DNA of 64,000 nt from Acanthamoeba castellanii str. Neff (lineage: Eukaryota > Discosea > Longamoebia > Acanthamoebidae). Below the pieces are notes generated by a model. That model did no database searches. It saw nothing but the letters and a program-made list of their open reading frames with translations, and was not told the DNA's origin. Location of the stretch: positions 223,989 through 287,988 of the forward strand of contig NW_004457643.1 of NCBI RefSeq assembly GCF_000313135.1. The letters run 5' to 3'. Position 1 is the first letter of the stretch; every line of letters begins with the position of its first letter. The position numbers and the translations under genes were made by a program. This document shows, one piece after another, positions 1 through 12,235 of the stretch.

Positions 1-211
1 GCCAGAGGGATTTAGGGCGAACGAGAAATTCAGCAATCCGCACAAAATCCGGGAATTCGCTGGGTCATGCCCGGTTATTGACTTGTATGGCTACAGGTTT
101 ATGGGCGGCCGGTTTTTGCCGGCCTCTTCCTTTCTTTCTTTCCCTTCCTCTCGCAGCCAGCAGCAGACCCTCCGTTTCTGTAGGCCCGTCGATTTCTAAA
201 ATCAAATCAAG

Positions 212-424
212 ATGAGCGAGACCACTGCTACTGATGGATTGGCCTACGTCAAGGTCGAGAAGCTCCTCGGCCGTACCGGCTCGCGTGGAGGTGTGACCCA
301 GGTCCGCTGCAGCTTCGTCAACTCGACCCGCCGCGAGATCATCCGCAACGTTGTCGGCCCCGTGCGCGTGGGTGACATTCTCATCCTCCTCGAGACTGAG
401 CGCGAAGCCCGCCGACTCCGCTAA
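212..424 (+). CDS. RPS28: 40S ribosomal protein S28 (eS28)
   Basis: This is a single-exon gene for a 70-residue protein, the usual eS28 length. eS28 is a small OB-fold protein of the 40S head near the mRNA exit channel. Visible family signatures are the [13 protein letters not shown] segment (about residues 20-32), an [11 protein letters not shown] stretch, and the conserved C-terminal [10 protein letters not shown]. The start is the first ATG in frame and matches family length. A pyrimidine-rich tract ending in CAG lies at about 114-157 upstream, so a 5' UTR intron or a pyrimidine-rich ribosomal-protein leader is possible. The 400 bp after the stop hold no convincing gene; they contain T-rich stretches and the promoter of the next gene. 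Identification is secure. Confidence 0.96.
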   Translation: MSETTATDGLAYVKVEKLLGRTGSRGGVTQVRCSFVNSTRREIIRNVVGPVRVGDILILLETEREARRLR

Positions 425-827
425 AACGCTGACCTTGTGCCGCTCGCTCATTTGGAGGCTATGCCAATCGAGCCGTGGCAACGACGACGGGCATCTTCTA
501 CTTCGATGGATGTCGAGCAGGGGGCCAGCCGCCGAAGAGAATAAATTATTTCCTCATCGTTGTTTTTCTACCCTCGCTCTTGGTGAGTGGCAATTCTCAG
601 TTTCTGTTCGTTCACTTTCATCTTTCTGCAAATCTCACAACCGCACCTACCCCTGCCACTGTACTGTGGCAATCGTTCATCTTAGGCGGATGATCTCTCT
701 TGTGCCTCCTTGGCCCCTCCGCTGACGTGGCAGCGCTAACAAATAGCAAAAATGAATTCTCCGGAGTGGCGCCAACTCTGATCAAAGAAACAGAGAAAGG
801 ATCCATTCCTGTTCATTTGACAACACG

Positions 828-2985
828 ATGAGCACCTATCTCTCGGCCAGCTCCGCTTTGGAGGATTTCTTCTGGCACCTGCTCGCACAATCCGGAAATG
901 GAATGCTTGCTGTGGCCGATTATCTCGGCGTTCACCCCATGCATCTTGGCCTAGAGATCTTTTTCGGTCTGGTGCTTATCTACTTCGTTTTCCAAAAGAG
1001 CTACAAGATCCCCAAGCACGAGCCGGAACGTCTTACGGACAGGGTATGGCTGTCCCGAGGTTTCCCATTCCTATCTCTGTTAACTCTGTTTGCTGTTGCC
1101 CCTCCCTCAGGAAATTGATCAACTGGTGGCCGAGTGGAATCCTTCGCCTCTTGTGCCCAGTCTCAACGAGTATCAGGAGTGGAATGAAACGACGATCCCA
1201 ACTCTTGCGAGGTAATTTTGTTTACTTCTACTCACGCTGGACCCACGTTTCACTCATCCTCGTCACCGCTGCAGCGCTCCCTCCGCTGTTGTAGAGCTCG
1301 AGGGTGGCAACAAGGTGCTCAACTTCGCCAGCACTAACTTCCTGGGCATGGCCGAGGACCCTGAGATCAAGGTACCTTCAATCTGGCGCCTTCTTTTTTT
1401 CCCTTCTCCAATCTTTACTCAACCACTTCCTGCCTGTGCAACACAGCAAACGGCAGTGGCTGCCCTGCAGACCTACGGTTGTGGTTCGTGTGGCCCTCGC
1501 GGCTTCTACGGCACCATGGGTACGCAGCGGACACTCGATCTACTTGGCGTAAACTGAGGCCTTCCACACTCATCTCCTGCTTCTTTTTTTTTCTTTTTTT
1601 CCTGTTAAAAGATGTGCACCTGGAGCTGGAGAAGACGATCGCCGAGTTCATGCAGACCGAGGCGTCCATCGTCTACTCGTCTGGTTTCGCCACCATCGCC
1701 TCCGTCATTCCCGCCTTCTCCAAGGTCTACGATGCCATCATTTGGTACGCGCTTCCACCACCACGGCGAGCGCCGCAGTGCCGCTCACAGACGTATCTGG
1801 GACGAATGTCATGCAGCGACCAGGGCGTATCGCATGCCATTCAGGTGGGCGCGCTGCTCTCGCGCAGCAAGGTGTCCTATTTCAAGCACAACGACGTGAA
1901 GGACCTGCGGAAGGTGCTCGAGGAGATCAAGCAAGACGATGCCGCCAAGAAGAAGAAGGTCTACCGCAAGTTCGTCATCATCGAGGGCCTCTACTACAAC
2001 TACGGCGACATTGCTCCCCTTCCCGAGATCCTCAAGCTCAAGGACGAGTTCCATTTCCATCTCGTCATGGACGACTCACTCGGCATCGGCACTCTCGGCG
2101 CCAATGGACGGGGCTCGTGCGAACACTGGGGCGTCCCTACCAACAAGGTACCAGGGCCTGGCCCCTCCATTCCACACACCAAATCGCCAGTGTCCGTAAT
2201 TAGTCAGCACTGACACGAGTAAAATAATGATAATAGTAAAAATAACGATAATAATAATTACTGTTAATTACTCATCTAAATATCGTATCTTTGCGTAGAT
2301 CGACATCCTCACCGGCAACCTGGGTCACTCCGTTGGCTCGCTCGGTGGTTTCGGTTGCGGCAACAAGACCGTCGTCAACCATCAGGTTAGTCAGACCCAG
2401 TCGCCTCACCTTGCGCTTTTACATAACGTTCGTGCTCACGCCGCTATGCCTCTTCGTGCAGCGTTTGAATGCGTCGGGCTACGTGTTCTCGGCCTCGTCT
2501 CCTCCCTACCTCGTGTCGTCCGCTATCAAGGCCTTCTCCCTCATTCAAGAGAAGCCCGAGCTCCTCAAGAAGCTGAAGAAGAACATCGCCATCTTCCGCA
2601 AGGAGATCGGAGGTACCTAAGCACTGCCTCCTTCCAAGGCGCGCTTCTCCCCGCTCACCAACGTCCGTTCTGCTTGGCGCCACCAGACATTCAGGAGTCG
2701 GGCATTGTCTTGAGCACGCTCGCCGAGGCGCCCATCGTTCACCTGAAGCTCGCCGAGCCCAGCGGCGACAGGTTCGAAGACGAGAAGACCCTCCAGGCCA
2801 TCGTCGACGAAGCCCTCGAGCAGGGTATCCTCTTGACGCGTTCGCAGTATGTACAGTCCGAGAAGTTCCTCCCGCCGCCCTCCATCCGTGTGGCCATCTG
2901 CGCCACCCACGAGGAGAAGGACGTGGTCAAGGCGGCGAAGATCGTCAAGGAGGCCGCCCACAAGGTCCTCTCCAGCAAGCACTGA
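828..2985 (+). CDS. SPTLC1: Serine palmitoyltransferase subunit 1 (LCB1)
   Basis: This is the LCB1 subunit of serine palmitoyltransferase, which with LCB2 condenses serine and palmitoyl-CoA at the ER in the first step of sphingoid-base synthesis. The gene has about eight exons; exon 1 (828-1043) encodes 72 residues including a membrane segment near residues 46-58. Family signatures are FASTNFLGM, YGCGSCGPRGFYGT (the Cys aligns with the conserved LCB1 cysteine mutated in human HSAN1), VMDDSLGIGTLG, GFGCGN and SASSPPYL. As expected for LCB1, the PLP-binding lysine of LCB2 is absent, since the segment reads NLGHSVGSLGG, so the subunit should be non-catalytic alone. It ends KVLSSKH. An AT-rich intron occupies about 2210-2298. 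The region after the stop is AG-rich and leads directly into the next gene. Confidence 0.95.
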
Positions 2986-3465
2986 GAGGGAGGAAGGTGG
3001 AGAACACAAACGTGCCGCGAGAGAGAAAGAGAGAGATAGCGAAGAGGGAAAAAGGCCGCAGACGCACTGACTCATCAACGAACTACATCGAACGAGCGCG
3101 ATGGTGGACCCCAAACGGCGGTGGCGAAGAGGCAGACAGGTCAGAGGTGCGCGCATCACACAAGAGGTACAGCGGCGCAGGGAGTGAGTGGGAGGAGGAG
3201 GTGAACATGTGGAGAGCAACGCTTGGCGGGGAGGAAGTACAGAGCTTGGAGGAGGAGGCAGGTGAAGCCCCCGCCTCTCCGCCTCGGGGTTGTACACATT
3301 CATTTTTTAATAATTATCGGACATTTATCTATTTTCTATTATTTATTTATTATCTATTTTTGTCGAGTTTGCGTTTGTGGTCGAAAACAGAGGGAAAGCG
3401 CTGAGCGACGCGAGAACAGGAAAGGGGAAAGCAAGAAAGCCCTCACAAGTCTGCCTGGCGCACAG

Positions 3466-6400
3466 ATGAGGAGGCTGCGGGGCATCGCGGCATCGGCGCG
3501 CGTGCATCACTCGAGGAGCACCAGCCTCCAGGACCTGCCCGCGGTGGCTGCTCTTGGCGGTGAGGACCCCGCCGCCAGCGGGGAGGCGGGGCTAGCCGGC
3601 AACGGCCTCATCTCCTCCTCCGAATCTACCTCTTCGCCTCTGAAAGGAGGCGAAAACGGAACATCGTCATCTTTTCCCGGCCTCGATGAATCTAACATCT
3701 TCGAGGATGACGAAGAAGAGCAACACGCCCGCGATCTAATCCGCAGGTGGAAGGAGACGCGTTCGCACCTCAAGATAGAGAAGAGCGAGCTGATACGCAG
3801 CGTGCTCCTGCTTCTCAACGTGCTCGCCCAGATCATCCTCACCGTTGTTGCGGTACCTCACCACACACCAGCACGACACACGCCCACGGAATGTGTGGAC
3901 ACTCACCTCGCGCAACGAATGCGACACGCACACGCATAACCGCACACGCACACACGCACACGCACACGCACGGCCGTTTGGGACCGCCCAGCTGGAGTAC
4001 GAGTGGGACGGAGTGAGGACGTTGAGAGACTCGCGCGTTGCTCTGGGCATCCGTGTCGCCATCTCTGTTCTCACGGGCTTACTCGGTACGAGCACACTCG
4101 CACTCGCGCACACGCATTCACAACCGCACACGCTGGAGTGTAACACGCGCACACCGCACAAGCCCGCACGCGCACACGGACAGTCTGCTTACCAGCGGTG
4201 GGTCATGCCTGTGCGGGCGTGCCGCAGTGATTCAAATGGTGGAGGACGACGCGTGGAAGATATGGAAGGACGCCAAGGACACGCGCAAGCGGGCCAAGCA
4301 CGCCAAGCAGGAGCGCAGGAAGGGGCGATTCGAAGTCGCCGTCGGCGAGGTCAGGCGCCAGTTTACCCACCGCGTACGGCCAACGCCAGCCCTATGGCAC
4401 ACACTGCCACTCGCGAGAGTTCTAATAATTATTGGCGTCCCGTGCGTGTCGTGTCGTGTGTGTCGTGTGTGTCGTGCGTGTCGTGTGTCGTGTGTGTCGT
4501 GTGTGTCGTGTGTCGTGTGTGTCGTGTGTGTCGGTGTGCCGTGTGCCGTGCGACTGTAGCGCTTCTACATGCCGATTGGGGACGAGGGTGTCGACTATTC
4601 CTTTCACACGCCGACCTGGATGATCCTCATGGAATACCTCCCCTTTCGTTTCTACCTCCTCGTACACGCTCCTCTCTTTGTCTTTCCCGTCATCCTCACC
4701 ACCGCTTTCGTTATCGTTCTTCTTCTTCTTCTTCTTCACCATCACTCACCGCTCTCACCATCACCACGATGACGGCTTCCTTCTTCTCCGGCAATGTCGT
4801 GTGATGGTTCGCCTGACGTGAGTTCCTCTTCGATGCTCCCACCGCCAGTTCACCGCGCGTGTGCTGCTGTGTTTGCCGCACATAGCCCCCGGATTGGACG
4901 ACGACCTGACAAAGCTGGCGGCCATGCTGACCTTCCTCAAACTGTGCGCGCTTCTCTTACCCCCGCGGCTTTTTATCAAAATTCATGGGCTTTCCTTCGC
5001 ATCAAGGCCTCACACACACACACACTCTCTTCTTCTTTCGCCCTGCATCGCAGTTTCGTGACGATGAGCGTTCTACGCCACTTCAACCCCATCTATCGTA
5101 ACCGGCACCTCATCATACGCATCCCCGGGTACCCCGACCCCTTTCTTTTCTTGCGTTTCTTGCGCGCGCCGACGATCGTCATTGACAATGACACCGGTGA
5201 CTCGGCGCCCAACACAAAAACACACAAACACAACACAACACAAACACAACCCCCCACAGATCGTCGCTGATCGAGATGCCGCGCTTTACGACGTGGTTCT
5301 CCACGCGAACGTTCTACCACCAGTACCCGCTCACCTTCTCCCTGTCCAACATCATCGCCGTCGTCGCAATCACCGCCTACGGCATGTACATATACGAACG
5401 GTACATATATGAACCGGAAACGACCACCCCTCCGCCTCCGCTCATGCCCCCTCCTCACCTCATGAAGTCAACCCGCTTCTTATTGACCCGCTTCCCCCCC
5501 CCCAAATCGACACTGCAGTGAAGTGCAGCCTCACGTGTTCGACTTCAAGCTGTGCTTCGTGGTAGGCCTCTCTGCCCGTGCCGACCGACGGCCGATCGAC
5601 CACCTATGTGTCGCTCACCGGGTGCGCGTGCGTGTTGGTGGGGTGGGCACCTGGCAGATTGCGACGGAGAATTTGATCACGGGCTGGCCGGGCGACGTGT
5701 TCAGTCAGTACACGCTGGAGTCCGACGGCGGGAAGTCGTTCTCCGTTGTATGATTTCCTCTTCATCGCCCCCCCCCCATGGGTGAACGTGTTCGTGGGAC
5801 TCACTTCTTCGTTCTTTAGTTTGCGTCCCTGGGCGGTTTGTTCTTCTTCGCCCTTCTCATCAACTTCCTCTACATCAAGCTCAGCCCGAGCAGCAACGAT
5901 TCGCATGTACGGGGGCGCCTCTCGCCTTTTCCTGCGATCTGTTCAATGGCCAATAACTCAACGGTTGGGGGGGCGGTTGATGGCCGGTGGCGGTGAAACG
6001 TGTTAGGTGGTGGACTGGATAGCGCGGATCAAGCTGGAGGACAAGGAACGGCACGAGGCGGCAAAGCTCATCCAGTTGGTGTGGCGTCGTCGCCTCGAGC
6101 GAAAGAAGAAGGAGGAGGAGCGACTGATCAACGGCGATCACGGGCGCCACTACCACTTCATCACCGTGCCCAGCGAGAAGGCCTACCAGGTCCGCTTCAG
6201 GCGACAGTGTCGCGAAATGCGCCACGTCAGACGGTACACGCCACCCCCCCCCCCAAGCATTCCTGCTCGTCATGTCGTGTGTCCCGACAGCTTACATGCC
6301 ACCCGCACCATCGCACACACACACGTCACCACAATCGCACACGCACACAGAAAATTGGTGGATCTGTACGGGAGAACAGGGGTCGGGCTGGAGACTCACC

Positions 6401-6726
6401 CCGTGCCAGAGAAGAGCGAGAAACAGAAGAAGCACAAGAAGTCGAAGAAGGAGAAGGAGAAGGTGAGCAAGGGACAGAAGAAGAAGAAGAAGCAGAGCGA
6501 CGATACGAGGCGCGCACTTCGCCACAGGCGAGACAGCTACATCGCGGCTGTAGCCGGCCAGGCGGAGCAGGAACAGCGGAGAGGAGACGAAGAAGCGTTC
6601 GCGCTCCTCGAACAGCAGCACCATCAGCAGCAGCTCGAGTGGGAGGCCCAGCGCGCGCGTCTCAGGAAATACTACGCCAAGGCGGCCAAGAACCTCAACA
6701 AGCTCATGGCCGAACTCGGTCGATGA
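3466..6726 (+). CDS. SK-type calmodulin-gated potassium channel homologue
   Basis: This multi-exon gene encodes a small-conductance Ca2+-activated K+ channel-like protein. Exon 1 (3466-3852) gives an acidic, serine-rich N-terminus and the S1 segment (SVLLLLNVLAQIILTVV). Further exons supply S2 (VALGIRVAISVLTGLL), later helices, and an S5 block (FSLSNIIAVVAITAYGMYIYER) that lines up with SK S5 down to the ER motif. The pore exon reads IATENLITGWPGDVF, followed by GKSFSVFASLGG and S6 (FFFALLINFLYI). After S6 comes VVDWIARIKLEDKERHEAAK and an IQ-like LIQLVWRRRLE, where SK channels bind calmodulin. The tail is basic (KKKKQ) with a glutamine-rich coiled coil. The filter departs from the canonical GYGD. 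The start is the first ATG after an in-frame open leader and is the least certain point. Intron borders between 3850 and 5270 are approximate. Confidence 0.8.
4437..4550. repeat. Intronic TGTGTCG microsatellite
   Basis: About 110 bp of imperfect repeats built from GTGTCGTGT and TGTGTCG units, inside an intron of the SK-like channel gene. Similar units, or their complement, recur in introns near 21900, 22600, 31600, 36750, 49700 and 62970. Confidence 0.85.
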
Positions 6727-7123
6727 CACAATGAAGAGGTGGATGATGATCACATTCTTTACCATCAACATTCCCACAATAAATTTATTGTCAGCAACAG
6801 TGAGAGGGGGAGCGAAATACAACGTGGCGTGAAATACGACGGTGACCAGGTGCAAGTGACTTCGACCAAGGAGGAGGCGATGCCAAGCGTGTTCTCGGCA
6901 CGGCACACGGCCAGGAGCACCGGAATTTCGAAGGCGAACGAACAAACCTGGAATCCGCCGAAATTTTAGACAAATGGCTGCCTTCCCTTTTGCTCACGAA
7001 GTGGCGCTACACCACGACAAGGTCTTTTCTTCATCAGCTTATCTCTACGGCCCGCGCAAGTGAACAAGAACGACTTCAAAAAAACAGGATTGGCAGTACC
7101 TCCCACACAACTACAACATTACT

Positions 7124-8658
7124 ATGGGAGTGGACTCGTCTGAAAAGTATACGCTGTTCTTCTTGGCGCTCTGTACGCTCTGCCTCACTACGACCATCAT
7201 CATCTACTGCCATCATGCCGACCACACGAGCAAGGAGGAGAGTCTCGATGAGATCAAGGCCCAGGTGGACGTCCTCAGGGAGCGCGTCACGGACCTCCTT
7301 CTCGAAGTAGAGCAGGGAGGCGGCCGCACCCACAACAACAAACTGGACATCAGCGACGGCCAGCCCCGCATCGAACGACCCGCAGGACACGTCAAAGTGG
7401 ACCGCAGGAAGGTCTATGCCACCCTCTACCACAACACCGCCAACGATGTCGGCTACGTGTGGGGCCTCAGGTACTACAACTTCTCTACCAAAGAACGAAC
7501 GAGACGAGTGGGAAAAAAGAACGAAAGCGAAAACGTAGAAGCGGGGGGGGGGCTGCAGTTTACGTACAACTGACACGGCCAGTCAACCTTTTGTTTTTGT
7601 TGCTTGTTCACAGGGTGATGATCCACTCGGCGCGGTTGGCAGGATGCGTGCAGCCGTTCGTGGTGATGCACCTGATGACCTTCGAGCAGGTGGAGAAGAG
7701 CCTCGGCCACGAGGTGATGCGCGAGCTCATGGAGGCCAACGTCTCCTTCCGCAAGATCGAGAGCGTGGACAAGGTCTTTGGCTCGGGCGCCTTCGCCCAC
7801 ATCGCCAAGAGCCGCTGGCAGGTGGCCATCAACAAAGTACGCGTCTGGGAGATGACCGAATTCGAGAAGGGTACGTCTCCTCTTCCTCTTCACCACGTTC
7901 ATTGGCAGGGCAATGAGCTCACATCTCGCTTTCCTGCTGTCTTCTGCGTGCAGTGCTGTTCATCGACCTGGACAGCGTGGTGCTCAAGAACCTAGACTTC
8001 TTGTTCTCCTACCCTGAGCTCACCGTCTCCAACGACCAGGCTGCGGTACCCGCTCCTCCCTCGCCTGTCTGCCTGCGCTCGAGTCAACAAAATCATTTGC
8101 GCTGACACTCGCACGATTGGCTGGTCGTGCTGCAGCTGGACAAGATGCGCACCTACGAGGTCCTCAACCCGGGGTTCATGTTGGTGCAGCCCAACGCGTC
8201 GACCTTCCAGTCCTTCGTCCGCTTCTCCAAACGCATCAGCGCCGAGGACAGCGTCATGAGCACCGCCGAGCAAGGTACCTTGTGTTCTACTTTTCAGCGT
8301 TGTAGGAGAAGCGTCGTCTTGTTGTTGCTCACCAGCTGGCTGGTGGTGTTGAACAGGCATGTTGATCTCGCTGTATCCGCACCCGGTGCTCCTGCCCAAC
8401 ACGTTCGCGATGACGCCCGCGGCGGCGCCTCTGCTGATCGACCGCGAGTTCGGGTGGGCCGACGTGTTCTCGCTCCACTTCTACGACACGGAGACCGAGA
8501 TCGTGCCCAAGCCGTGGACGGTCGCGTACCCGCTGACGCCGAGCGGCAAGGGCCACCACTGGGACGTGCCCTACGCGCTGTGGTGGCAGGCCCGACAGCG
8601 GCTGGTCTCCAACGACCGCCGTCCGCTCGAACAGAACGGCTTCACCGTGCTAGCCTAG
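7124..8658 (+). CDS. Family-8-like glycosyltransferase, type II membrane protein
   Basis: The product starts with a short cytosolic tail and one hydrophobic segment (about residues 9-28), then a coiled, charged stem, so it looks like a Golgi type II membrane enzyme. The catalytic part begins with KVYATLYHNTANDVGYVWG and contains VLFIDLDSVVLKNLDFLF, which is the D-x-D metal-binding motif and context of glycogenin/GT8 enzymes. Next come SNDQAA and NPGFMLVQPN, another GT8 hallmark. The C-terminal exon contains PLLIDREFGWADVFSLHFYD and ends GFTVLA. At least five exons are visible, with donors such as GTACCT at 8275. GT8 enzymes transfer sugars from UDP-donors; the acceptor here cannot be inferred. 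Convergent with the next gene; the 210 bp between the stops contains A/T-rich, AATAAA-like stretches at 8820-8845. Confidence 0.8.
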
Positions 8659-8869
8659 GCCCTGCCGTAGACCCTGACGAGAACCAGCGAAGAGGATGAT
8701 GAGGTGGGACGTACAGAAGTACTGAACCTCTCACCATGATGGGTGGATGGACGGCTGGGAGAAGAGCAAGCGATGCCAGCTCTCTCTGTTGACAGAGAGT
8801 CAACACAAACAACACAGAATGTAAGTAAATAAAAAGTAAATATTTATCCCTCTACCGCTGCACGTGAGC

Positions 8870-11318
8870 CTAAGATCGCGATTCGAGGGAGGCGACGATG
8901 GCGGTGAGCCGCTGTCGGGCCTCTTCGTGGTTGCCCTGCTGCGTTACGGCCGACACCTCGAGAGATCCCTCAGCGCCCCACGGCGTGTAGAACGCTGCGA
9001 GGATTGAAGACGACAGAAGTGAGCCAACATTGCGCAGACTTTGAGAATGGCTCGCGTTTGGTTTGGTGCGTTTGGTGCGCGCACCGATGGTATAGACCGG
9101 CTTGCCGTTGAGCATCGACTCGGCCTCGTTGATCATGCCTTGCCTGTCGGCGACCATGCCCGGCTTGACGACGGGACCTCGCAGCACCTGCAAGTGGCCC
9201 CACTCCACATGCTATACGGAAACCGTTACGAGTGAGCTCAGTCGCGCAGTGCGATCATTACGTGGGAGGGGGGGGACGTTGGCGTAGGATACGAACCTGG
9301 CGGGTGATGGCCTTTGCAGCCTCGAGGCTGCGACCGCAGTCCGGGAACGAGGGCTGGAGAGTGACGTTACACACCTCCAGCGTGCTCTCGAACCCTGACC
9401 GGATGAACACCTTGCCGTGCGTCATGTTGGGAGCTGTGTGTGTGTGTGTGTGTGTCGATTTCATAAGCGCACAACCAAATCGACCCACACCATTCTCAAC
9501 ACTCTTCGTACCGGGCATGTGGGTGAATCGAGGCGGGATGAGGCAGTGCACATCGTCGATGATGTGGACCCGCTGGGGCTGGTTGTCGTCCGGCGTACAA
9601 GCCGCCCTGACCTCGGGAGCGACCTCGACGCACTCCGCCAAGCGACGCAGAGCCTCGCGCACCCGCGACAGAGGGTGGAACGCAAAAGCCCTTCGACGTG
9701 TGGGAAGCTGACGTCAGCCACCTGTTGACATTCAGCGCAGGCGGGTTGAGCAGAGGGGCGTACCGGTCGTGTTCCTGGTCATCGGCTTTCGAGCGAGGGT
9801 AGACGATGTCTCGCCACGGGTTGAACCATTCGTCTTCCGACGCAGCCTGCCCGCCTGGTGTGCGCGTTCACAGAATCTCGGATGAGAGCACGCCTTAACT
9901 ATAAGGCGGTTGCGCGCTTTGCTTGGAGCTGGCCTTACTCGTGTCCATTTCCTGGGCCTCCATGGTAGTGAATGGCGCATTGAGCGCCGCGTCACGGGCA
10001 GTGGGCGCCCTCGTGGGCAGCGGATAGCCGTAGGGATCAGCAAACCAGTCCGCGCCGCCATCCCCGCCCGCGTTGGCTTGGTCTGTGGACAGATGTGAGA
10101 TCAACTGCCTGCTTCGAGCTGGTCGAGCGGCGTCGTTGGCGTGTACCTTTCTCTCGAATGGCCATCATGAGCGCTTCGCGTAGACCAGTTTGCTTGCCCT
10201 CGTCGGCAAAGATGAGAGCAGAGATCACTCCTTGCTTTGCCTGCACGCGCGCACATGATCTCACCCACAAGGTGAGCAACACGGCCGAAGCAACAGATTA
10301 GCAGTGATGGCGATGGTGATCGAGAGGCGTACGGGGATGAGCAGGTGGAGCTGGTAGGTGATGCCGCGACCCCCAGCGTACTCCTCCGGCTGTGCCCGCT
10401 TGGTGATGCCGGCCACATATCCTCCTGGGTAGATGTCGCATTCAACAAGGCCACCTTGAAGATCGATGAAGGAAGGAATGAGCTGGCTGTGTGAGTGCCT
10501 GATAGGCAAGAAGTGGAGAGTACGTACCCTTGTTGTGAGCGGCGTGCAGTCGCAGGTTGTGACGGTAAAAGTCAAGAGAGGCCTCGTCGAGCCACGCGCG
10601 CTGCAACGGCTGCGGTAGGTAGTTGAGCACCACGCCCAGGTTCAGCTCCACTTGCGTGCGCGATGCAAAGTCGAGTCAGCTCTCAGCATCTCACGACCAC
10701 GATCATTCACACTGCCCCGAGATGAGAAGAAGGGAGCGCAGTACGCGATTTGAACACGGCAAGGCCACGCGTTGGCTCCACCTTGATGAAGACCCAGTCG
10801 GCCGGCAGTCTGAAGCGAACGCCTTCGAGGTGTGGGAAGAGCTGGCCCAGCTCGGTCACGCCCGTGCCGTCGCCGCCTTGCGGGGCGGTGGCTGCTGCAG
10901 GGTCGATGAACCTTGGACCACTCTGCAGCAGCTCCTGCTTGATACGCTCGAGCTCGCCTCTGGCAAAGTGCAATCGCTTCTCCACGGCCTCTTGATTGGC
11001 GGGTGTGACCTCGAGCACGTAGAACTCTTCATCTTCTGTGCCCTTGGGTCCGTCCTGCCACCCCAGCAGATGAAATGCAGCCTTGGCGCGCGGCACAGAT
11101 CCGATCCTTCGCTCAAAGGCCGGGTGTGCCTTCTTGACCTTTCTAAATTTGGGCTCGCCCATGTTCTTCAACACGTTGTCGACGTAGATTATGAGGGTAT
11201 CGATCGCCACTTGCAACTGCTGCCGCAATTCCTCCACCGCGGCAGCATCTTCAGGCCGCGCCGCATTCACTGCAATCAACGATGCAACTCCCGCGATAAG
11301 CGGACTGTAGTCCTCCAT
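8870..11318 (-). CDS. PUB-domain protein of unknown function
   Basis: Exon 1 encodes a clear PUB domain (about residues 25-125): an alpha-helical start (AIDTLIIYVDNVLKN), then EPKFRKVKKAHPAFERRIG, SVPRAKAAFHLLGW and EEFYVLEV, which follow the family pattern. PUB domains bind the C-terminal tail of p97/VCP-type AAA ATPases, so a role at the ubiquitin/p97 interface is a reasonable inference. The rest is spread over about seven small exons: LNLGVVLNYLPQPLQRAWLDEAS, VECDIYPGGYVAGITKR, GVISALIFADEGKQTGLREA, ADWFADPYGYPLP, then RVHIIDDVHCLIPPRF, GFESTLEVCNVTLQPSF, VVKPGMVADRQGMI and the end EARQRLTAIVASLESRS. I do not recognise these parts. Exon order is consistent in frame, but individual borders are approximate. 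It could in principle be two genes, though no internal stop/start pair supports that. Confidence 0.68.
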
Positions 11319-12235
11319 CTGCTAGTGTGGGACAAGCTGTGGCCACTCGGTTCGTTTCGGATTATCCTTGATGCGTAATCGCCACTAGTACTTGGAATAT
11401 TGATTATTATTTGGTAGCGGAAATTTCACTCAACCAAGCACAGCAAAAAACCAGCACGACCTCAGGCTGTCGGTCGACTACGTCGAAGGCGTCGTAAGTG
11501 CCACTTACGTTCACCTTTCATCTTTAGTCTCGAGGACCCTACCACGGCGCAGTTGCTCTGCGCAGGGCACCGCAGCAGTGCTCGTGCGCTGGGTCGTGGT
11601 ATGCAATGGCGGAGTTGAAGTGGGGGGGGGTAAACCAAAACAAGACGCCGGCAAGCGTTCGTCATTGGTGGGCGGAGGAAAAGGATTGGAGACGGTTGTT
11701 GCTGTGGCCGCGTTAGGAAGTGAAGCGAGCGAAGGTCAAGAGCAAGCGCGCGCCAAGGCGAGCAGCAAAGGAGAAGAAAGGGCGTCAGCAAGCTCGGGGA
11801 GGAGAGCTTCGTCTTGGATATATATAGAGCAAGGAGCAGGCCGAGGTTTGCACGCAGTAGTGTCATACGAACGCTACTGGCCATTCGGGTCCCGAGAGCA
11901 GTGCTGAGGAAGAAGGTCTCAACAGTTTCTAATCCGTTGGTTGAGAGCAAGGTACATGGTGCACCCCCTCTCTCGCTTTACTTCATCTTGCCACTCTGTG
12001 CACACTCTGCACAGCACAACGTCAAAACTCCTCCGCTGGCTTGTCTCCTGGCGGCCAGCCATCCTCAGTTTACGTTCTAATCTCTGCTCTTCTTCTTTCA
12101 CTCTTCTTTGCTCTCTTCACCTGTGCAACCAAGGCCAAGCGAAGGACCAGGCCTCCACTCGACCGCAGCGAAATCGATTCTACTCTTCCGTGCAGGGAGC
12201 AAGCAACCCGGCTACCTCAGCGACTGAAGGCCAAC
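11319..12235. other. Divergent intergenic region
   Basis: About 900 bp between the starts of the PUB-domain gene (-) and the winged-helix gene (+), so it should hold both promoters. A TATA-like GATATATATAG sits near 11815-11826. A GT-AG intron-like block (about 11951-12131, with a T/C-rich 3' end) may be a 5' UTR intron of the plus-strand gene. Open frames on both strands have no recognisable domain and no coding signature I trust. Confidence 0.5.

Noticed and set aside
2300..2400. Missing PLP lysine in the serine palmitoyltransferase subunit as a lesion
   Set aside because: Absence of this lysine is normal for LCB1; the LCB2 partner carries it.
11462..11950. Minus-strand 162-residue frame upstream of the PUB gene
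   Set aside because: No domain, Leu/Arg/Ser-biased composition, and it lies in a divergent promoter region.
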